From NCBI RefSeq assembly GCF_963924675.1, contig NC_089232.1, forward strand, positions 45,114,522 to 45,178,521: 64,000 nucleotides of DNA, in the 5' to 3' direction. The position numbers and the translations under genes are program-made. This document shows positions 1 to 11,412 of this stretch, in pieces. How positions within the stretch are numbered: position 1 is the first letter of the stretch; each line of letters starts with the position of its first letter. The notes beneath the pieces were generated by a model, which did not search any database, was not told the origin of the DNA, and saw only the letters and a program-made list of their open reading frames with translations. The stretch comes from Phocoena phocoena. Taxonomy: Eukaryota > Chordata > Mammalia > Artiodactyla > Phocoenidae.

Positions 1-904
1 CTGGTGCACACTTGCACCTGTCCTGCTGTGAAGGGCAGAAACCCTGATTTATGGATTTTTTAAGTAGAGTTCAGCCAGAGGGTAGCCCTTCCCGAAATTC
101 AGCTCCCAAAATATTTGCGGACATTCTTTCAAAATGCAGAAAGCACAGCACAAAAGGTTCTTTCTGTAACACGGAAACAAAGTTTTTGGTATCAATGCAG
201 CCTTTAAATTCTCTGTCTCAGAGGAGGATTCAGGGTGAGCTGCCACTGAGGGGTGGGATGGGGGTGGGTGTTACGATTTCTGCAACTCTTAAAATAGCTA
301 CACCTTTGAGAAAAGGCAGTTGTGAAAGTTTAATTGCCTAAGAAGGGTAACACATCAAGTCATTGTTCAACATAACATCTGAATCCAAAAGAACTTGAGG
401 GGAAATGAGACACAGGACAGCTAAACTTTGGTAGGAAAAAAAGTCAAGTCCCAGAACTGAGTGCAAGGAAAATAAAGAAGTAAAGAGGAAAACTCTTTGG
501 GTGGAGTATCAAGGGAAAAAGAACGAAAGTAGGAAGACTGGAAAAACCAAGTTAATTCATAGTTCTGCTGTGGCTGGACTTCCCAGTTGTAAAATTCTAT
601 TTCTGCGTTTGTTAAATGAAGTCAATAAAAGATCTATAACAAAATATACTCATTCCTTCTCTCCCTCTTCTGATCAAGGCGTTTTTATGATGCTTACTTT
701 CAGAGAACCCCAGAGGTTCCCCACAGAAACCCTAGGGGTTCCTTGACCAGACACGCATCGTATGGGTCAACAGATGACAAGAGTCTCTGGCAGTAAACAG
801 AGGCGGGAGCCGAGTATGCTGGCTTCCTGCTGGGGGGCTGAATACCTATAACCAGGATCTCAGACTGTGGACAGACGTTGGATCTTCATGTTCCGCGCTG
901 TATG
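1..904. other. Unannotated stretch, no gene seen
   Basis: AT-leaning mammalian DNA. Short open frames on both strands have no recognisable domains and overlap each other, so I treat them as chance. No clear interspersed repeat was recognised. Confidence 0.5.
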
Positions 905-1090
905 TTTCTCCCCGTTTACACCTGGCCCTCCGCACCCATGAGTGCATCCACGAATACGGAGGGCCGCCTGTACTATGCCATTTTATATAAGGGACTTGAG
1001 CATCTGCAGATTTTTGTATGGGGTAGGAGAGTGTTCCTGGAACCAACGCCCTCCGGATACCGAGAGATGAGAATACAATTTCCCGAACAA
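905..1090. mobile_element. Tigger/MER2-type DNA transposon fragment
   Basis: The stretch holds the hallmark 'GGCCCTCCG', 'ATTTTATATAAGGGACTTGAG' (starting near 978), then 'TCCTGGAACCAA' and 'CGGATACCGAGAGATGAG', in the order known from MER2/Tigger pogo-like elements. The middle is shortened compared with the family. Both ends carry the GGCCCTCCG/CGGAGGGCC inverted sequence. No transposase is left. Orientation is not certain. Confidence 0.7.
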
Positions 1091-1469
1091 CTATTTCCAT
1101 AACCGTATGCCCAAATCATTGTCCACAATCGCTGCTGAGCACTGCTGTACATTATGGATGTACCGTAACTTTATTTAACCGAGTCCCTACTATAAGATAC
1201 ATAATTGTTCACTATTCTCAATAATATTTTCATGAATGTGGTAGCATCATTGTAACCTTGTCCATTATTTTGTTAGGGTAAATTTCTAGATCAGAAACGT
1301 ACTGCCCTACAAAAATGGTTCCTCCCACCAGCACTGCAGGAGAAGGCCTGTTTCCCCTCCACCATGATCACACCAAGTAGGTTAAGATCACTACAAAAAA
1401 AAGAGATATCTCTAAAGTGACATCTCATTGTTATTTTAATTGCACACCTTTGCTTACGAGTGATGTGAC

Positions 1470-1680
1470 CTTCAATATGTTTTCATAATCTAAGTTGATC
1501 GCTTATTTGGGCAAATTACTAACCTCTCTGTGCTTCAGTTTTTATCTGTAAAACAGGAATAATAATTGAACCTGTATCTCATAGCATTGTTTTGAGAATT
1601 AAATGAGTTAATGCATGTAAAATGCTTAAAACAATTCATGGAACATTCAAAAAAGTTTATTATTATTATTATTTATACTT
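1470..1680 (+). repeat. MIR SINE
   Basis: It follows the MIR core in order: 'GGGCAAATTACTAACCTCTCTGTGC', 'TCTGTAAAACAGGAATAATAA', 'GAGAATTAAATGAGTTAATGCATG', and ends in TTATTATTATTATT. Many substitutions, as expected for an ancient mammalian SINE. Confidence 0.85.
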
Positions 1681-1689
1681 TTTAACTTA

Positions 1690-2960
1690 TTTCTGGTAAG
1701 GAAGAAATCTTCCTTTGAAACAATAAAGTTCACCTTGGTGGTTACTTTTTCTGAACAGCACAGATGAAATTATTATCACTGGGTAACAAAGAACCACTGT
1801 ATGTACCCACGTGTAATTCTATAGAAGTAGACCTCCGTCTCCTTCATTTAGTTATAATATCCACTAGACCAAGACTATTTTTCTGTAATATAAACAAAAG
1901 TACATTTGAATTAACTTTTAATAAGTTGTACATTCTTGGATTTACTTTTAATAAAATTCTGATTTTTCCAGAATTTTTAAAATTTTATAACAAAATTTTA
2001 TAACAAAGAAATCCCAAAACAGAGCTTAGTTAAATAAATCACGATATATATATATAATATGCAGACTCTCAAACATCAATAAAAACAATGATATTTTATA
2101 TGTACATGTAAAACAGGATGATGCTCAGATGAAATAACAGGTAACAAAACAAGCATATGACAATTCTATTTCTGTTTGAAAACATACTTTTATCTAGAAT
2201 AATACATATACCAAAATGTTAAAAGTAGTTATTAGCACTGTGTGGTGGTATTAAAGACCATTTAAATTTTCTTATTTTCTAAAGAAAACCATGTTTCCCT
2301 TAGTTTCTACGAAGAACACTTTATTTTTGAAATGATAAATTTTAAGTATTAGTACAGGTGGGATTCCAATGAGGTGTGCAGTTTCTTGGACAGAGCAGAG
2401 CTGTCTGGCAAGACAAGTCCCTCTTGGATAACAAGGTTCTCTCCAGCAGGAACATTCTGTGGACAGACTGGGGAGTGGCGTCTCATCAGGGCTCCTTGAG
2501 CTCCGAACCTGAGATTGCCACCTCCCCACATCCTCCTGGACATGGGCAAAGGGCCTGAGCTGATTTTGTCTTTCTCCTGCTTACCACCCACCAATGATGC
2601 CCCAAGGCTTTCAAAACAAAGCTTCAAACTATCTGATAAGCACACAAGGCCCCTGCTTTTCCCCAGTGTCATCCCAAACCCACACACCCTTAGTTCCAGG
2701 CAGCTCAACGCTCTCGCAGTTCCCAGACTCTGCACACACACTGAGTGTAAACCCTAGTTTACACTCAGCTCAACCTCATCTCCTGCAGTGGGGGCTTCAC
2801 GGTACCCCTGGCCCCATATCTAGACAGCATTCTGCACACTGGACCACGATCGTTGGCCCATTCCTGCCCACCTTCTTGACTGTGAGTGGACTGGGTAGGT
2901 TACAGCAGAGTGGTGGAGCCAGTAGACAAGTGGAGAGAGGGCTCCTTGAGGGAGAGTTGC
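1690..2960. other. Unannotated stretch with a palindrome
   Basis: 1.7-2.35 kb is AT-rich, with a short TA run near 2045-2060. 2.35-2.96 kb is of mixed composition. A 130-codon minus-strand frame at 2349-2741 and overlapping plus-strand frames show no domain or codon bias. A 12-bp perfect inverted repeat lies at 2741-2768. Confidence 0.4.
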
Positions 2961-2961
2961 C

Positions 2962-3560
2962 ATGTAATAACTATAATGAAGTGCACATATATAAATTACA
3001 CAATTTGATAAGTTTTGATATATGTATACCCCTGTGAAACCATCACCACCATCAAGAAAATGAGCATATCCATCACTCCAAAGAGTTTCCTCACGCCCCT
3101 CTGTAGTCCACTCCTCTTGGCCCACATCAACTTATCGCCATCCCTGACCCCCAGACAACCACAGATTTGCTTTCTGTCAGTATAGATTAGTTTGTAACTT
3201 CTATATACATGGAATCACTCAGTATGAACTCTCTTTCTGTCTGACTTCTTCACTCAGTGTGATTAGTTTGAGATTCACCCACGCTGCTGCATGTAACAAT
3301 AGCTGATTCTTTTTTTATTGCTGAGTAGTATTCAATTGTATGGATACAACTCAGTTTATGTATCCATTTACCTGTGATGGACATTTGAGCTGTTTACAGT
3401 TTAGGGCTACCACAAATAGGTCTGCTGTGAACATTTGTGTCCAAGTTGCTGTGTGGATATGTGCTTTCATTTCTCTTGGGTAAATGCCTAGGAACACCTG
3501 GGTCATATCATAGGTCATATGGTAATTCTTTTTAAGAAACTGAACCATGGGACATTCTAA
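2962..3560 (-). mobile_element. LINE-1 3' fragment, antisense
   Basis: Read on the minus strand this is the end of L1 ORF2 followed by L1 3' UTR. Its landmarks are the complements of 'GTTCACAGCAGACC...', 'GGATACATAAACTGAGTTGTAT' and 'GGAATCACTCAGTATG'. It is diverged and 5'-truncated, with no open frame. It looks like an old L1M subfamily. Confidence 0.75.
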
Positions 3561-3561
3561 T

Positions 3562-4780
3562 AAAATTTTTAAAAAAAACAAAAAACAATGAGCAGACAAG
3601 TACCCAAATGCACCAGGGGAATATCCTTTTTAAAGAAACATAAGAAATCCTTTTATAAGGGATGAGTCATTTTACAGTGTGAATAATCATTCTCTGTGAC
3701 TTTTAAAATTCAATCTTCACATACCAAGTTTTTTTAACATCAAATGAGTCATGCCTATATTAATTACAGTTACATAAAAATTTGTACTCCCTCCACTGCC
3801 CAATTCCCCTACGGTGAGCCTTGTTCTTTTCAGGATTTGGACGGCACCACTTAACTGCTTCTCTCTCTGGCATTCTCTACAGTGGTGTTGTGAGAAAGAG
3901 CATGATGTTGTGATTGTATCAGTCTTGAAGAAGGATCCTTTCTTTGTATGTGCTCCAGGAAAAGACAGTAACCCGCTCATGTGACTTCGGGGGAGTTATA
4001 TTCACTTTCCGTGTCTTTTGATAGCCACCCTATCAGCAGCCGAAATTAGAGGTGAGATTGAAAAGGCCTTCTGTTTAAGAGGTCTATTCAGCAGTAAATA
4101 TGACATGGGCTGAAAAAAGAAAGCAATTCTACATGGAAATATTCTATCTTGACACTTAGGCTGGGACCCTCACCTCCAACTTAAACCTATTTAAATTCAG
4201 AACACATAAAAGCATACAGTTTACAGAATATGAGTAATCTGGAACCTCGGGGAGATTATGAGAAAGGTGCTCTTTGGTTCTGTCTAAACTTCAAAGGACT
4301 GGGTTTTCTGGTAAATACCGTATTCAATATTCTTGTAGATGCGTTAAACTGAACATGATTTTCTAAACATAGCTTTAAAAGAATCTGTGTATAAAAGCAT
4401 AAAAGAGCTAAACAGAGTCTGACAGCTTTTACTATTTCTATTAACTTTTCTGCTCTAGTTTATACAAGCCAATAAATCTCATTCTTATTCCACATGAAAA
4501 GAAAGGAAATCTACCCAGTAGTCAATTACATTTCTACTGTAGGCTAGGAGTATCTTTGCTTGAGACATAAGACACATGTCCATGTGTCCTCAGCTTGAAG
4601 ACCACTGTGATTTACATAAATGTTCCAGAAGCAAACCTTTTAAGTAACAAAAACCAAATCCCATATAAAATGTTACCAGCCTAAGTCTGAAGACATCTGC
4701 CACAGGAGTCAGTCAGCCAACACAAGGCAGTTAAGTAAGACACCTGCAAGGAGGTCATTGGAAGGCACAGCCTTAGAAAC
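3562..4780. other. Unannotated stretch, no gene seen
   Basis: AT-rich sequence with an A-rich junction near 3570-3590. No repeat family recognised with confidence and no convincing reading frame. Confidence 0.4.
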
Positions 4781-4784
4781 AGGT

Positions 4785-5270
4785 GTTAAATGAAACTCCT
4801 TAGATCCAGCAGCTCCCCTCTTAGAAATCTACGGGAAAAGGTGACTTCGGATAAAAATTTGAATTCAATAATGCTCTCATCATTGTACTTTTTATAGCAG
4901 CAAAAATACTGAAGACAACTTAAATGCCCAGTAATAAGGGACTATATGGGTACTTTACACAGCCACAAAAAAAGTTTCCAAAAACCATTTTTAACATGAA
5001 TACAACACATAATGTAACAAAGTGAGGACAATTATATTAAAAAGTGTAATGTAAGGATGTGAGTGTATGTGTGTGTGCAACTGCAAATAAGCAAGACCAG
5101 GAAGAAGTATATCAAAATGTTAACAAGAGTCACCCTGGGATTACAGGACTGTATTACTCTCATAATCAGGAGTTACTTTCTTTAAGGGCCTATAAACAAA
5201 GGCTAATAGGAAAACCTGGATTTAGACAAGAGAAAAAAAAGAAGTAAATTACATAAAAGTGATTCTTCAA
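4785..5270 (+). mobile_element. Old LINE-1 ORF2/3' UTR fragment
   Basis: Sequence such as 'TTTATAGCAGCAAAAATACTG', 'AACTTAAATGCCCAGTAATAAGGG' and 'ACACAGCCACAAAAA' matches the familiar C-terminal ORF2 region of L1M elements in sense orientation. A GT-rich short run sits at 5056-5075. No intact frame. Confidence 0.6.
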
Positions 5271-5845
5271 ACCACAGACGTTTCAGAAAGATTAATTTAA
5301 ATGATGCATATGGTTAGAAGGCCCTTAAAATACAATGTTCAAAATTTTACTTCACATGCAACTCTTCAGGAATATACTGACTCCAAAAAATTATTCTTAC
5401 ATAATATGACCAGTAATTTCTGACCAGTCCTTCACCATGAATGTTGACTACCAAAACAGTTCAAATCGTAATATCCAGTGGGTAATGAAAATTTTTTTCT
5501 ACCAAATTGTAATCAAAAGAGAACACATTTGAAAATTATACAGTCCTGTTAATAACGTTGGCAAATCTTCAACCTCTGAATATGGATTTGGAGACTCTTC
5601 ACAATATATGACTATGTGGGAGAAAAAGTAAATCCTCACAGTAGTGGACCACGATGCCCTAGGATGCAGTGTTTCCTGTCAGTCGGGTTTATTATTAGCA
5701 ATTTCTCTGGATCCACCCATAGGGGGTTATATATATGACTATATAACCATAGTCATATAACTATGACTTTGGTTATAGCGTTTCTTGACTTAATTATTGC
5801 TTACTCTGCCATCACTACGCCCTACTGAAATTCACTCTCTTCCAT
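5271..5845. other. Unannotated stretch containing overlapping hairpins
   Basis: AT-rich DNA without a gene. Two mutually exclusive inverted repeats overlap at 5732-5776. Confidence 0.4.
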
Positions 5846-6352
5846 ACTGGAGCTCAAGTGAGCTTTGAAAAACACACAAACTCTCCTAAAATCTTTCACC
5901 ACCCTCCCCCCTTCATCTTTTGGGTAAGACTTCCTTTGAAGGGGTACACGCCGTTACGCCTTGCTTCATTTCCCTTCATCCTCAACATGCTCCCTCTGTT
6001 CTGGCCATAACAGAACGCTTCCCCCAAAGCACACCATCTTGTTCTCTCTCCCTGGCTTTGTACCGGTTGTTCACTCTACTTGGGACACTCCCACTCCCTA
6101 ATCTTTCCAGCTAACACCATTCATTCTTCAAGAGTCATCTCAGGCATCATCCTTCTTCAGAAAGGTGTTCCTATCCCCTTGCAACCATCATCTATCTACC
6201 TGCCCACAGTTTACAGTAATTGTGACAAGGACTTGTCACTGGTTCCCTGTTTCCTCCTCTGAACGCTAGCCCAGCGAGGGCAGAACTGTCTCATTTCTGT
6301 GCCCTAGTGCCCGCAGAGAGCTCAGCAATGGGAAGCACTCGACATTCCGACT
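5846..6352 (+). repeat. L2 LINE 3' region
   Basis: The order of diverged landmarks matches the end of L2: a 'GGGACACTCCCACTCC' segment, then 'CTTCAAGAGTCATCTCAGGC', then 'AGCCCAGCGAGGGCAGAACTG' and 'GTGCCCTAGTGCCCGCAG'. The reading frames inside are not maintained. Confidence 0.65.
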
Positions 6353-7935
6353 GAAGCTCCACACCCATCGATGCTAGTGAGGCAGTGGTCCTACTTATTA
6401 GTCCAATAAAACACATCCGCTACTCAGGGGAAACCCAGACATGGTTATTCATCAAAGTATCCAGTTATTTTAAAATAACTTATTCTTAATCCAAAATTTC
6501 TGGAGAAACTGCCTTTTGAGAGAATGCTCTTTTCACCATTTCAGTGTTGATTTCAAGATTGTTCAAATGTCCTCTTTTCCCTTTTTGGTGGACCCTTCCT
6601 GAACTTAGGACCCTACCTAAAGCATTACCAGAAAAGACCCTTTAAATCGTTTCAGAATTAAAAAGATCTGTTTATAAAATCTCCAGAAAGTTGTTTTCTC
6701 TCCTCTGCATCATCAACCCAGCAAAATTAAACAGACTTGGGGTGGCTCTGCGAGATCAGCATGAATGATTAAGGCTCAGGTGCTCTCCTATTCCTATGGA
6801 AACACACAGCTAGGATTAAAAATATTTTAGGCTCAAAGAACAGATCACAGGCCCTCTCCTTGATCCAGAAAAATCCAACTAATTAAAAATCACAGTGAAA
6901 AGATCATTTCAAAGAACATTCTCTATAAATAACCCAGATATGTACTCAGTAATATTTTGCAAAACATTCCCAATTAGGGATTTCTGTATGCATGCTCTTT
7001 GCAAAAGCTCTTAATCATCTGAAACTGATCAGCTCTCAAGTCAGAACTGTGATTTTAAAAATGAGTAACTTAGATCTGTACAGTGCCATGTATTTTTCAA
7101 AGTACTTTCAATTACATCACTTTATTTGATCGCATTTTCAGCACTCACTTCTCATGTCAAATCCAAGGATTAAAAGTTCTTTTTCTAAATTTTCTAAATC
7201 TAGAAAATTGGATTGTTATTTTAACATCTGGTGTTGAAGATGTAAAAGAGTAACAAATGATGTAAAGATGTAAGAGTAACAATTCTCTTAATTGTTAACA
7301 GTGGAATTAAATATTGTACACAACTGTGTTTGTTCAGTGCTTAGTCTCTTTACAAAATGAGTCCTCTGTAAGATTAATAGCTTCATTAAAGTTGAAAGTA
7401 GGAAAATAATTCATGGGAAAGTGTGAAAAATTCTGTTATTTTTTTCCCTATACAAAATGTACCATCTGGAGTTATTCTGCAGCCAAAAATACATCAGGAG
7501 ATAGGACTTTTTTTTTTTTTAATGGTGAGAGGAAGAAAGAAACTGTAAATCACAAAGAAGCCACTAGGATGAGACAACACACAACACTGAAATCTGAGAA
7601 AAGAGGTCCCACAGATCACCCTCAAAGCTCACACAAGCTAGTGTGACCACGCAGGACCTGTGACATGCCACCCTTTAAAATGAAGCAAAAAAAAAAAGGA
7701 CTCTGGGAATGAAATGGGAGAAGTCAACAGAGCCAAAATTAAAAAATAAAATGATGTCAATTTCAGAAAGAAGACTAAAGAGTGAGGTAGACATCACATC
7801 TGTCTAAGGTGAAACCAGAGAGTCACTGATTCTCGAGGGGAGTGGGGAGGTGTGGACGACTTAGGCAGGTCCCTGGTCTAGTCCTCCTCTGGCTACCTTT
7901 AACGGTACCTCCCTAGTCCTCAGTTCTCATCTGAA
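6353..7935. other. Unannotated stretch, no gene seen
   Basis: AT-rich, with small A or T runs (7507-7519, 7688-7699). A 77-codon plus-strand frame at 7413-7646 has no recognisable features. Nothing else identified. Confidence 0.4.
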
Positions 7936-7939
7936 AACT

Positions 7940-8115
7940 GAAGCAAGTAGTTCTCAAACTTGGCTACTCACCAAAATCACCCAGGAATTTTAAATACAGA
8001 TTCCTGGACCCCGTGCCTGGAAATTCTAATCCAACAGGGATGTGATGTGGCTGGAACCTGTAATTCTAAAAATGTCCCTCAGGTGGTTCTGATGTACATG
8101 TCTGGAAACCACCAA
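7940..8115. repeat. MER5A/MER20-type hAT nonautonomous element
   Basis: 'AGTTCTCAAACTTGGCTACTC', 'AAAATCACCCAGGAATTTTAAA', 'TTCCTGGACCCC' and 'CCTCAGGTGGTTCTGATG' follow the order of MER5A/MER20 short elements mobilised by Charlie hAT transposases. Confidence 0.75.
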
Positions 8116-8589
8116 ACAAGATGATCTCTAAAGTACCACCTCATCCTTTTCATTGCAATTTAACCTCACCGTCGAGAACCCAGGCCTATTTATTTCTAGA
8201 GGATTTCTCTGTGTACTATACTGAAAACTGAAAGTTTATGGTATTTCAGAACACAGATTTTCAATGGTTTGAGGGTACGTTTTCTACTCGCCCTTTAAAA
8301 TTCAATTCTATAAAGACCTCCGAAATCCACAACGAGAGGACCAGCTGCACTCAAGTTACCAGGATTGCTCCCTACTACACAAGATATTGATGAGTCAATG
8401 CTTGCTTTCATATTATTCTCCTTAGCATTTCTTTTTGGCCTTTCCAATCTTCCATTTTCCTGCTTTTTAAAAAAAGTTAACATTTCCTATCTAGATCTCT
8501 GAGCTTGAGAAAAGAGAATATACAAAATCAGGCAAAATAAAAGTGTTCAACGTAATTCAATAAAGACGGGTATTAACAAAATGTATAAA

Positions 8590-8760
8590 ATTTATTAACA
8601 ATAGGAAGAAAAGAAAATATGCCTCTTCTCCAACAGTCAAAAGCGGAGTGGATACATGCACCACAATATTCACTGCAGCACCATCTGCAGTAGCGAAGAC
8701 ATGGAAGCAACCTAAATGTCCACCGATGGAGGAAGGGATAAAGATGATGTGGTATATACT

Positions 8761-8811
<51 letters not shown>

Positions 8812-9310
8812 TAGAATGTTACTCAGCCATAAAAACGAATGAAAACATGCCATTTGCAGCAACATGGATGGACCTAGAGATTATCATAAAAAGTGAAGTA
8901 AGCCAAAGACAAATATCATATGATATCACTTATATGTGGAATATACTAAAAGAACGATACAAATGAACTTATGTACAAAACAGGAACAGACTCACAGACA
9001 CAGAAAACAAACTTACGCTAATCAAATAGGAATGGGTGAGGAGGGATAAATTAGGATTTGGGGATTAAAATATGCACACTACTATATACAAAACAGATAA
9101 CCCACAAGGACAGCACAGGGATACTGTATAGCACAAGGAACTAAAATCAATATTTTGTAATAACCTATAAGGGAAAAAAACCTGAAAAGAATCTATACAT
9201 AATATATATGTACATATATATGTAACTGAATCACTTTGCCATACATCTGAAACTAACACAACACTGTAAATCAACTATACTTCTATAAAAATTAAAAATT
9301 TTTTAATTAA
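8590..9310 (+). mobile_element. LINE-1 3' end with internal (AC)n
   Basis: Starts in ORF2 ('ACATGGAAGCAACCTAAATG', 'ACTCAGCCATAAAAACGAATG'), passes through 'CAGCAACATGGATGGACC' and runs into a cetartiodactyl-type L1 3' UTR ('GGGATACTGTATAGCACAAGG', 'AAATCAACTATACTTCTAT'), ending in an A/T-rich tail. It is 5'-truncated. An (AC)22 microsatellite has grown inside it. Confidence 0.9.
8765..8808. repeat. (AC)22 microsatellite
   Basis: A pure AC dinucleotide run inside the L1 ORF2 end, at the place where L1 normally has a short TATACAC stretch. Its purity suggests high mutability. Confidence 0.97.
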
Positions 9311-9316
9311 AAATAT

Positions 9317-9458
9317 TAGGGAATTCCCTGGTGGTCCAGTGTTTAGGGCTCTGTGCTTCCACTGCTGGGAGCCTGGGTTCGATCCCTGGTTGCGGAACTA
9401 AGATCCTGCAAGCCACACTGTGCAGCCAAAAAAATTAATTAATTTTTTAAAATAACAA
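9317..9458 (+). mobile_element. CHR-type SINE, short form
   Basis: Begins 'GGGAATTCCCTGGTGGTCCAG' and continues 'GGGTTCGATCCCTGGTTGCGG' (pol III B box) and 'GCAAGCCACACTGTGCAGCC', with an A-rich tail. Older and more diverged than the SINEs at 40-60 kb. It abuts the tail of the preceding L1, so it probably inserted into that A-rich tail. Confidence 0.9.
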
Positions 9459-9470
9459 AATAAAATATTA

Positions 9471-9490
9471 CCCCCCCCCCCCAAAAAAAA
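9471..9490. repeat. C12A8 homopolymer tract
   Basis: Twelve C residues followed by eight A residues. Lengths are likely to be uncertain in assembly. Confidence 0.9.
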
Positions 9491-10128
9491 GCAGACTGGA
9501 AGTGATGCGGGGAGGTCCTGATCACCTACTCCTCAGGGCAAAGCAGGCAGTGCTGCGTGATTATTATTTGTCAGTACAGATATTTAGATACTACCCTGTT
9601 GAGAACACTTACTGGCCAAAAGGGTACCAAAATGAGAAAATGAGGCCTGCAACAGGCATTTACACTTCACCCGATTTAACAGCAGACAATGACGAAATAG
9701 GAAAAACCTCAAGGGACTCACAGACCCTGTTAAGCTGCTGGGACACACACACCCCTGGACCACTTGCATGCTTTTGATTCACGCACTGTCAGAGCTCTTC
9801 CCGCGCTCTCCTTGTGCCCATGAACACTTCACATTTTCTTTTTGGTGGGCTCAGAGAAACCAGTGGAAATCTGTTCCTGGGGAGGTGCTAATGTCCAGTG
9901 AAATGCGAGACAGGGGGTTCAGCCTGGAGGGTACAGACTCCAGTGCCAGCCTCATGACAGCCTCTCCACCTGCGGGTTTCTTACTCCTGCAGAGGACCTG
10001 CCTGAGGGGAGTGTCCTTTGGAAAATCCACATCCTTTAGCATACTTCATTTTTCCTCTATCCTTCCTCTTTTCCATGACCCTACCCAACTTGGCTGCCTA
10101 AGTGAGATGTCTGAATAAAAATGATTTA
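9491..10128. other. Unannotated stretch, no gene seen
   Basis: Mixed composition. Frames of 91 and 116 codons (9502-9777 and 9768-10118, plus strand) overlap opposite-strand frames and show no domain. Confidence 0.4.
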
Positions 10129-10129
10129 G

Positions 10130-10400
10130 GGGCTTCCCTGGTGGCGCAGTGGTTGAGAATCTGCCTGCCAATGCAGGGGACACGGATTCGAGCCCTGGTC
10201 TGGAAGGATCCCACGTGCCACGGAGCAACTAGGCCCGTGAGCCACAACTACTGAGCCCGCACGTCTGGAGCCTGTGCTCCGCGACAAGAGAGGCCCACGC
10301 ACCGCGATGAAGAGTGGCCCCCGCTTGCCGCAACTAGAGAAAGCCCTCGCACAGAAATGAAAACCCAACACAGCAAAAATAAATAAATAAATTAATAAAC
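10130..10400 (+). mobile_element. CHR-2-type SINE, long form
   Basis: Near full length: 'GGCTTCCCTGGTGGCGCAGTGG' start (A box), 'GGATTCGAGCCCTGG' B box, then the tRNA-unrelated part with 'CAACTACTGAGCCCGC', 'GCAACTAGAGAAAGCCC', and an (AAAT)n tail. Moderately diverged. Antisense frames over this region come from the SINE. Confidence 0.95.
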
Positions 10401-11078
10401 TCCTACCCCCAACATCTTCTTTAAAAAAAAAAAAAAAAGATTTTGTTTGTTCCCATCCTCTCAACCCTATCTGCTCAACGCCCCAAGAACATAGGGGCCT
10501 ACATGGAACTTTATTTCACTAGAAATATGTACCAGCACCACCCTTCTCTCCCACACACTAGAGATGAGCCAGGAGAGGCAAATGACCGAGGCAGGTGTCT
10601 CTTCAACAGAAGGGACAGAATCTGCTCTACCTAGTTTCATCCCAAATCTCATGCTTCAGTCCCCAAAAGGGCATTCCTCAGCTCTGCAAGAATAAAGCTT
10701 AATTCTCCCTTCGCTGGCCCTGGACTCCAGGGGTTCACATTCTCCTGCCCTCAGAGTTTACCACACCCCCTTCAGGCTGGCCTGCTTTAAACGGGGCCTT
10801 TCAACAAGATGCGACACCTAATCCATCGCACCAGCTGCGGCAGAGCTTCTGGTGCCAAAAGACCATTGACAAAGAGGCTGCTAAAAATGTATGTGGCAAT
10901 TTGGTACTGGCAAGTCCCATTGGATTAGCTCTATTCCAAGCCTGTCCTTCCTGTGTCAGACTTCTCAGATGTTCACGGCTCCCCACCCTGTTCTGTGGAC
11001 ATCCTACAGTCAGCCTAGATGTAGGCTGTCCACCAGAACTTTCTGCCATGTTGCAAACATTCTGTATCTGCAAAATCC
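10401..11078. other. Unannotated stretch, no gene seen
   Basis: A-rich run at 10421-10440, then mixed sequence. Several 60-90-codon frames on both strands lie over one another and are judged to be chance. Confidence 0.4.
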
Positions 11079-11079
11079 A

Positions 11080-11222
11080 ATACAGTAGCCATGAGTCTTA
11101 TGTGAGAACTGAGTATTTGAAATGTGGCTGGTGTCACTGAGGATCTCAGGTTTTAGTTTTCCTTAATTAATTTCAATATTAGTAGCCACATGGGGCTCCT
11201 AGCTTCCCTACCGAATAGCACA
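11080..11222. repeat. DNA-transposon MITE with 'CCAATA..GTAGCCA' end
   Basis: 'AATCCAATACAGTAGCCATGAG', 'TATTTGAAATGTGGCTGG' and 'TAGTAGCCACATGGGGC' belong to a common mammalian short DNA element with imperfect inverted halves. A second copy is at 40960-41410. I do not name the subfamily. Confidence 0.6.
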
Positions 11223-11224
11223 GG

Positions 11225-11412
11225 CTACAGCCATAGTTCTGAGTACACCAAAGGATAACGTGCAAACTTGGTTAGAATCACCTGCGGAGCTCTTCAAAGT
11301 CTCAGTGCCCATTTGGTATCCCAGATAATTAAACCAAATTCTCTGGGGGTGGGACCCATGTACCTGCATTTTTAAAATCTCCTCAAGTGCTGCCAAGATA
11401 GAGAATCACTGC
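11225..11412. repeat. MER5A-type hAT nonautonomous element
   Basis: 'TTAGAATCACCTGCGGAGCTCTT', 'GGTGGGACCCATGTACCTGCATTTTT' and 'AGAGAATCACTGCTCT' match MER5A. The end inverted repeat is partly preserved. Confidence 0.8.

Noticed and set aside
8557..8865. 102-codon minus-strand frame with a valine/cysteine run
   Set aside because: The run is the translated (GT)n complement of the AC microsatellite within L1.
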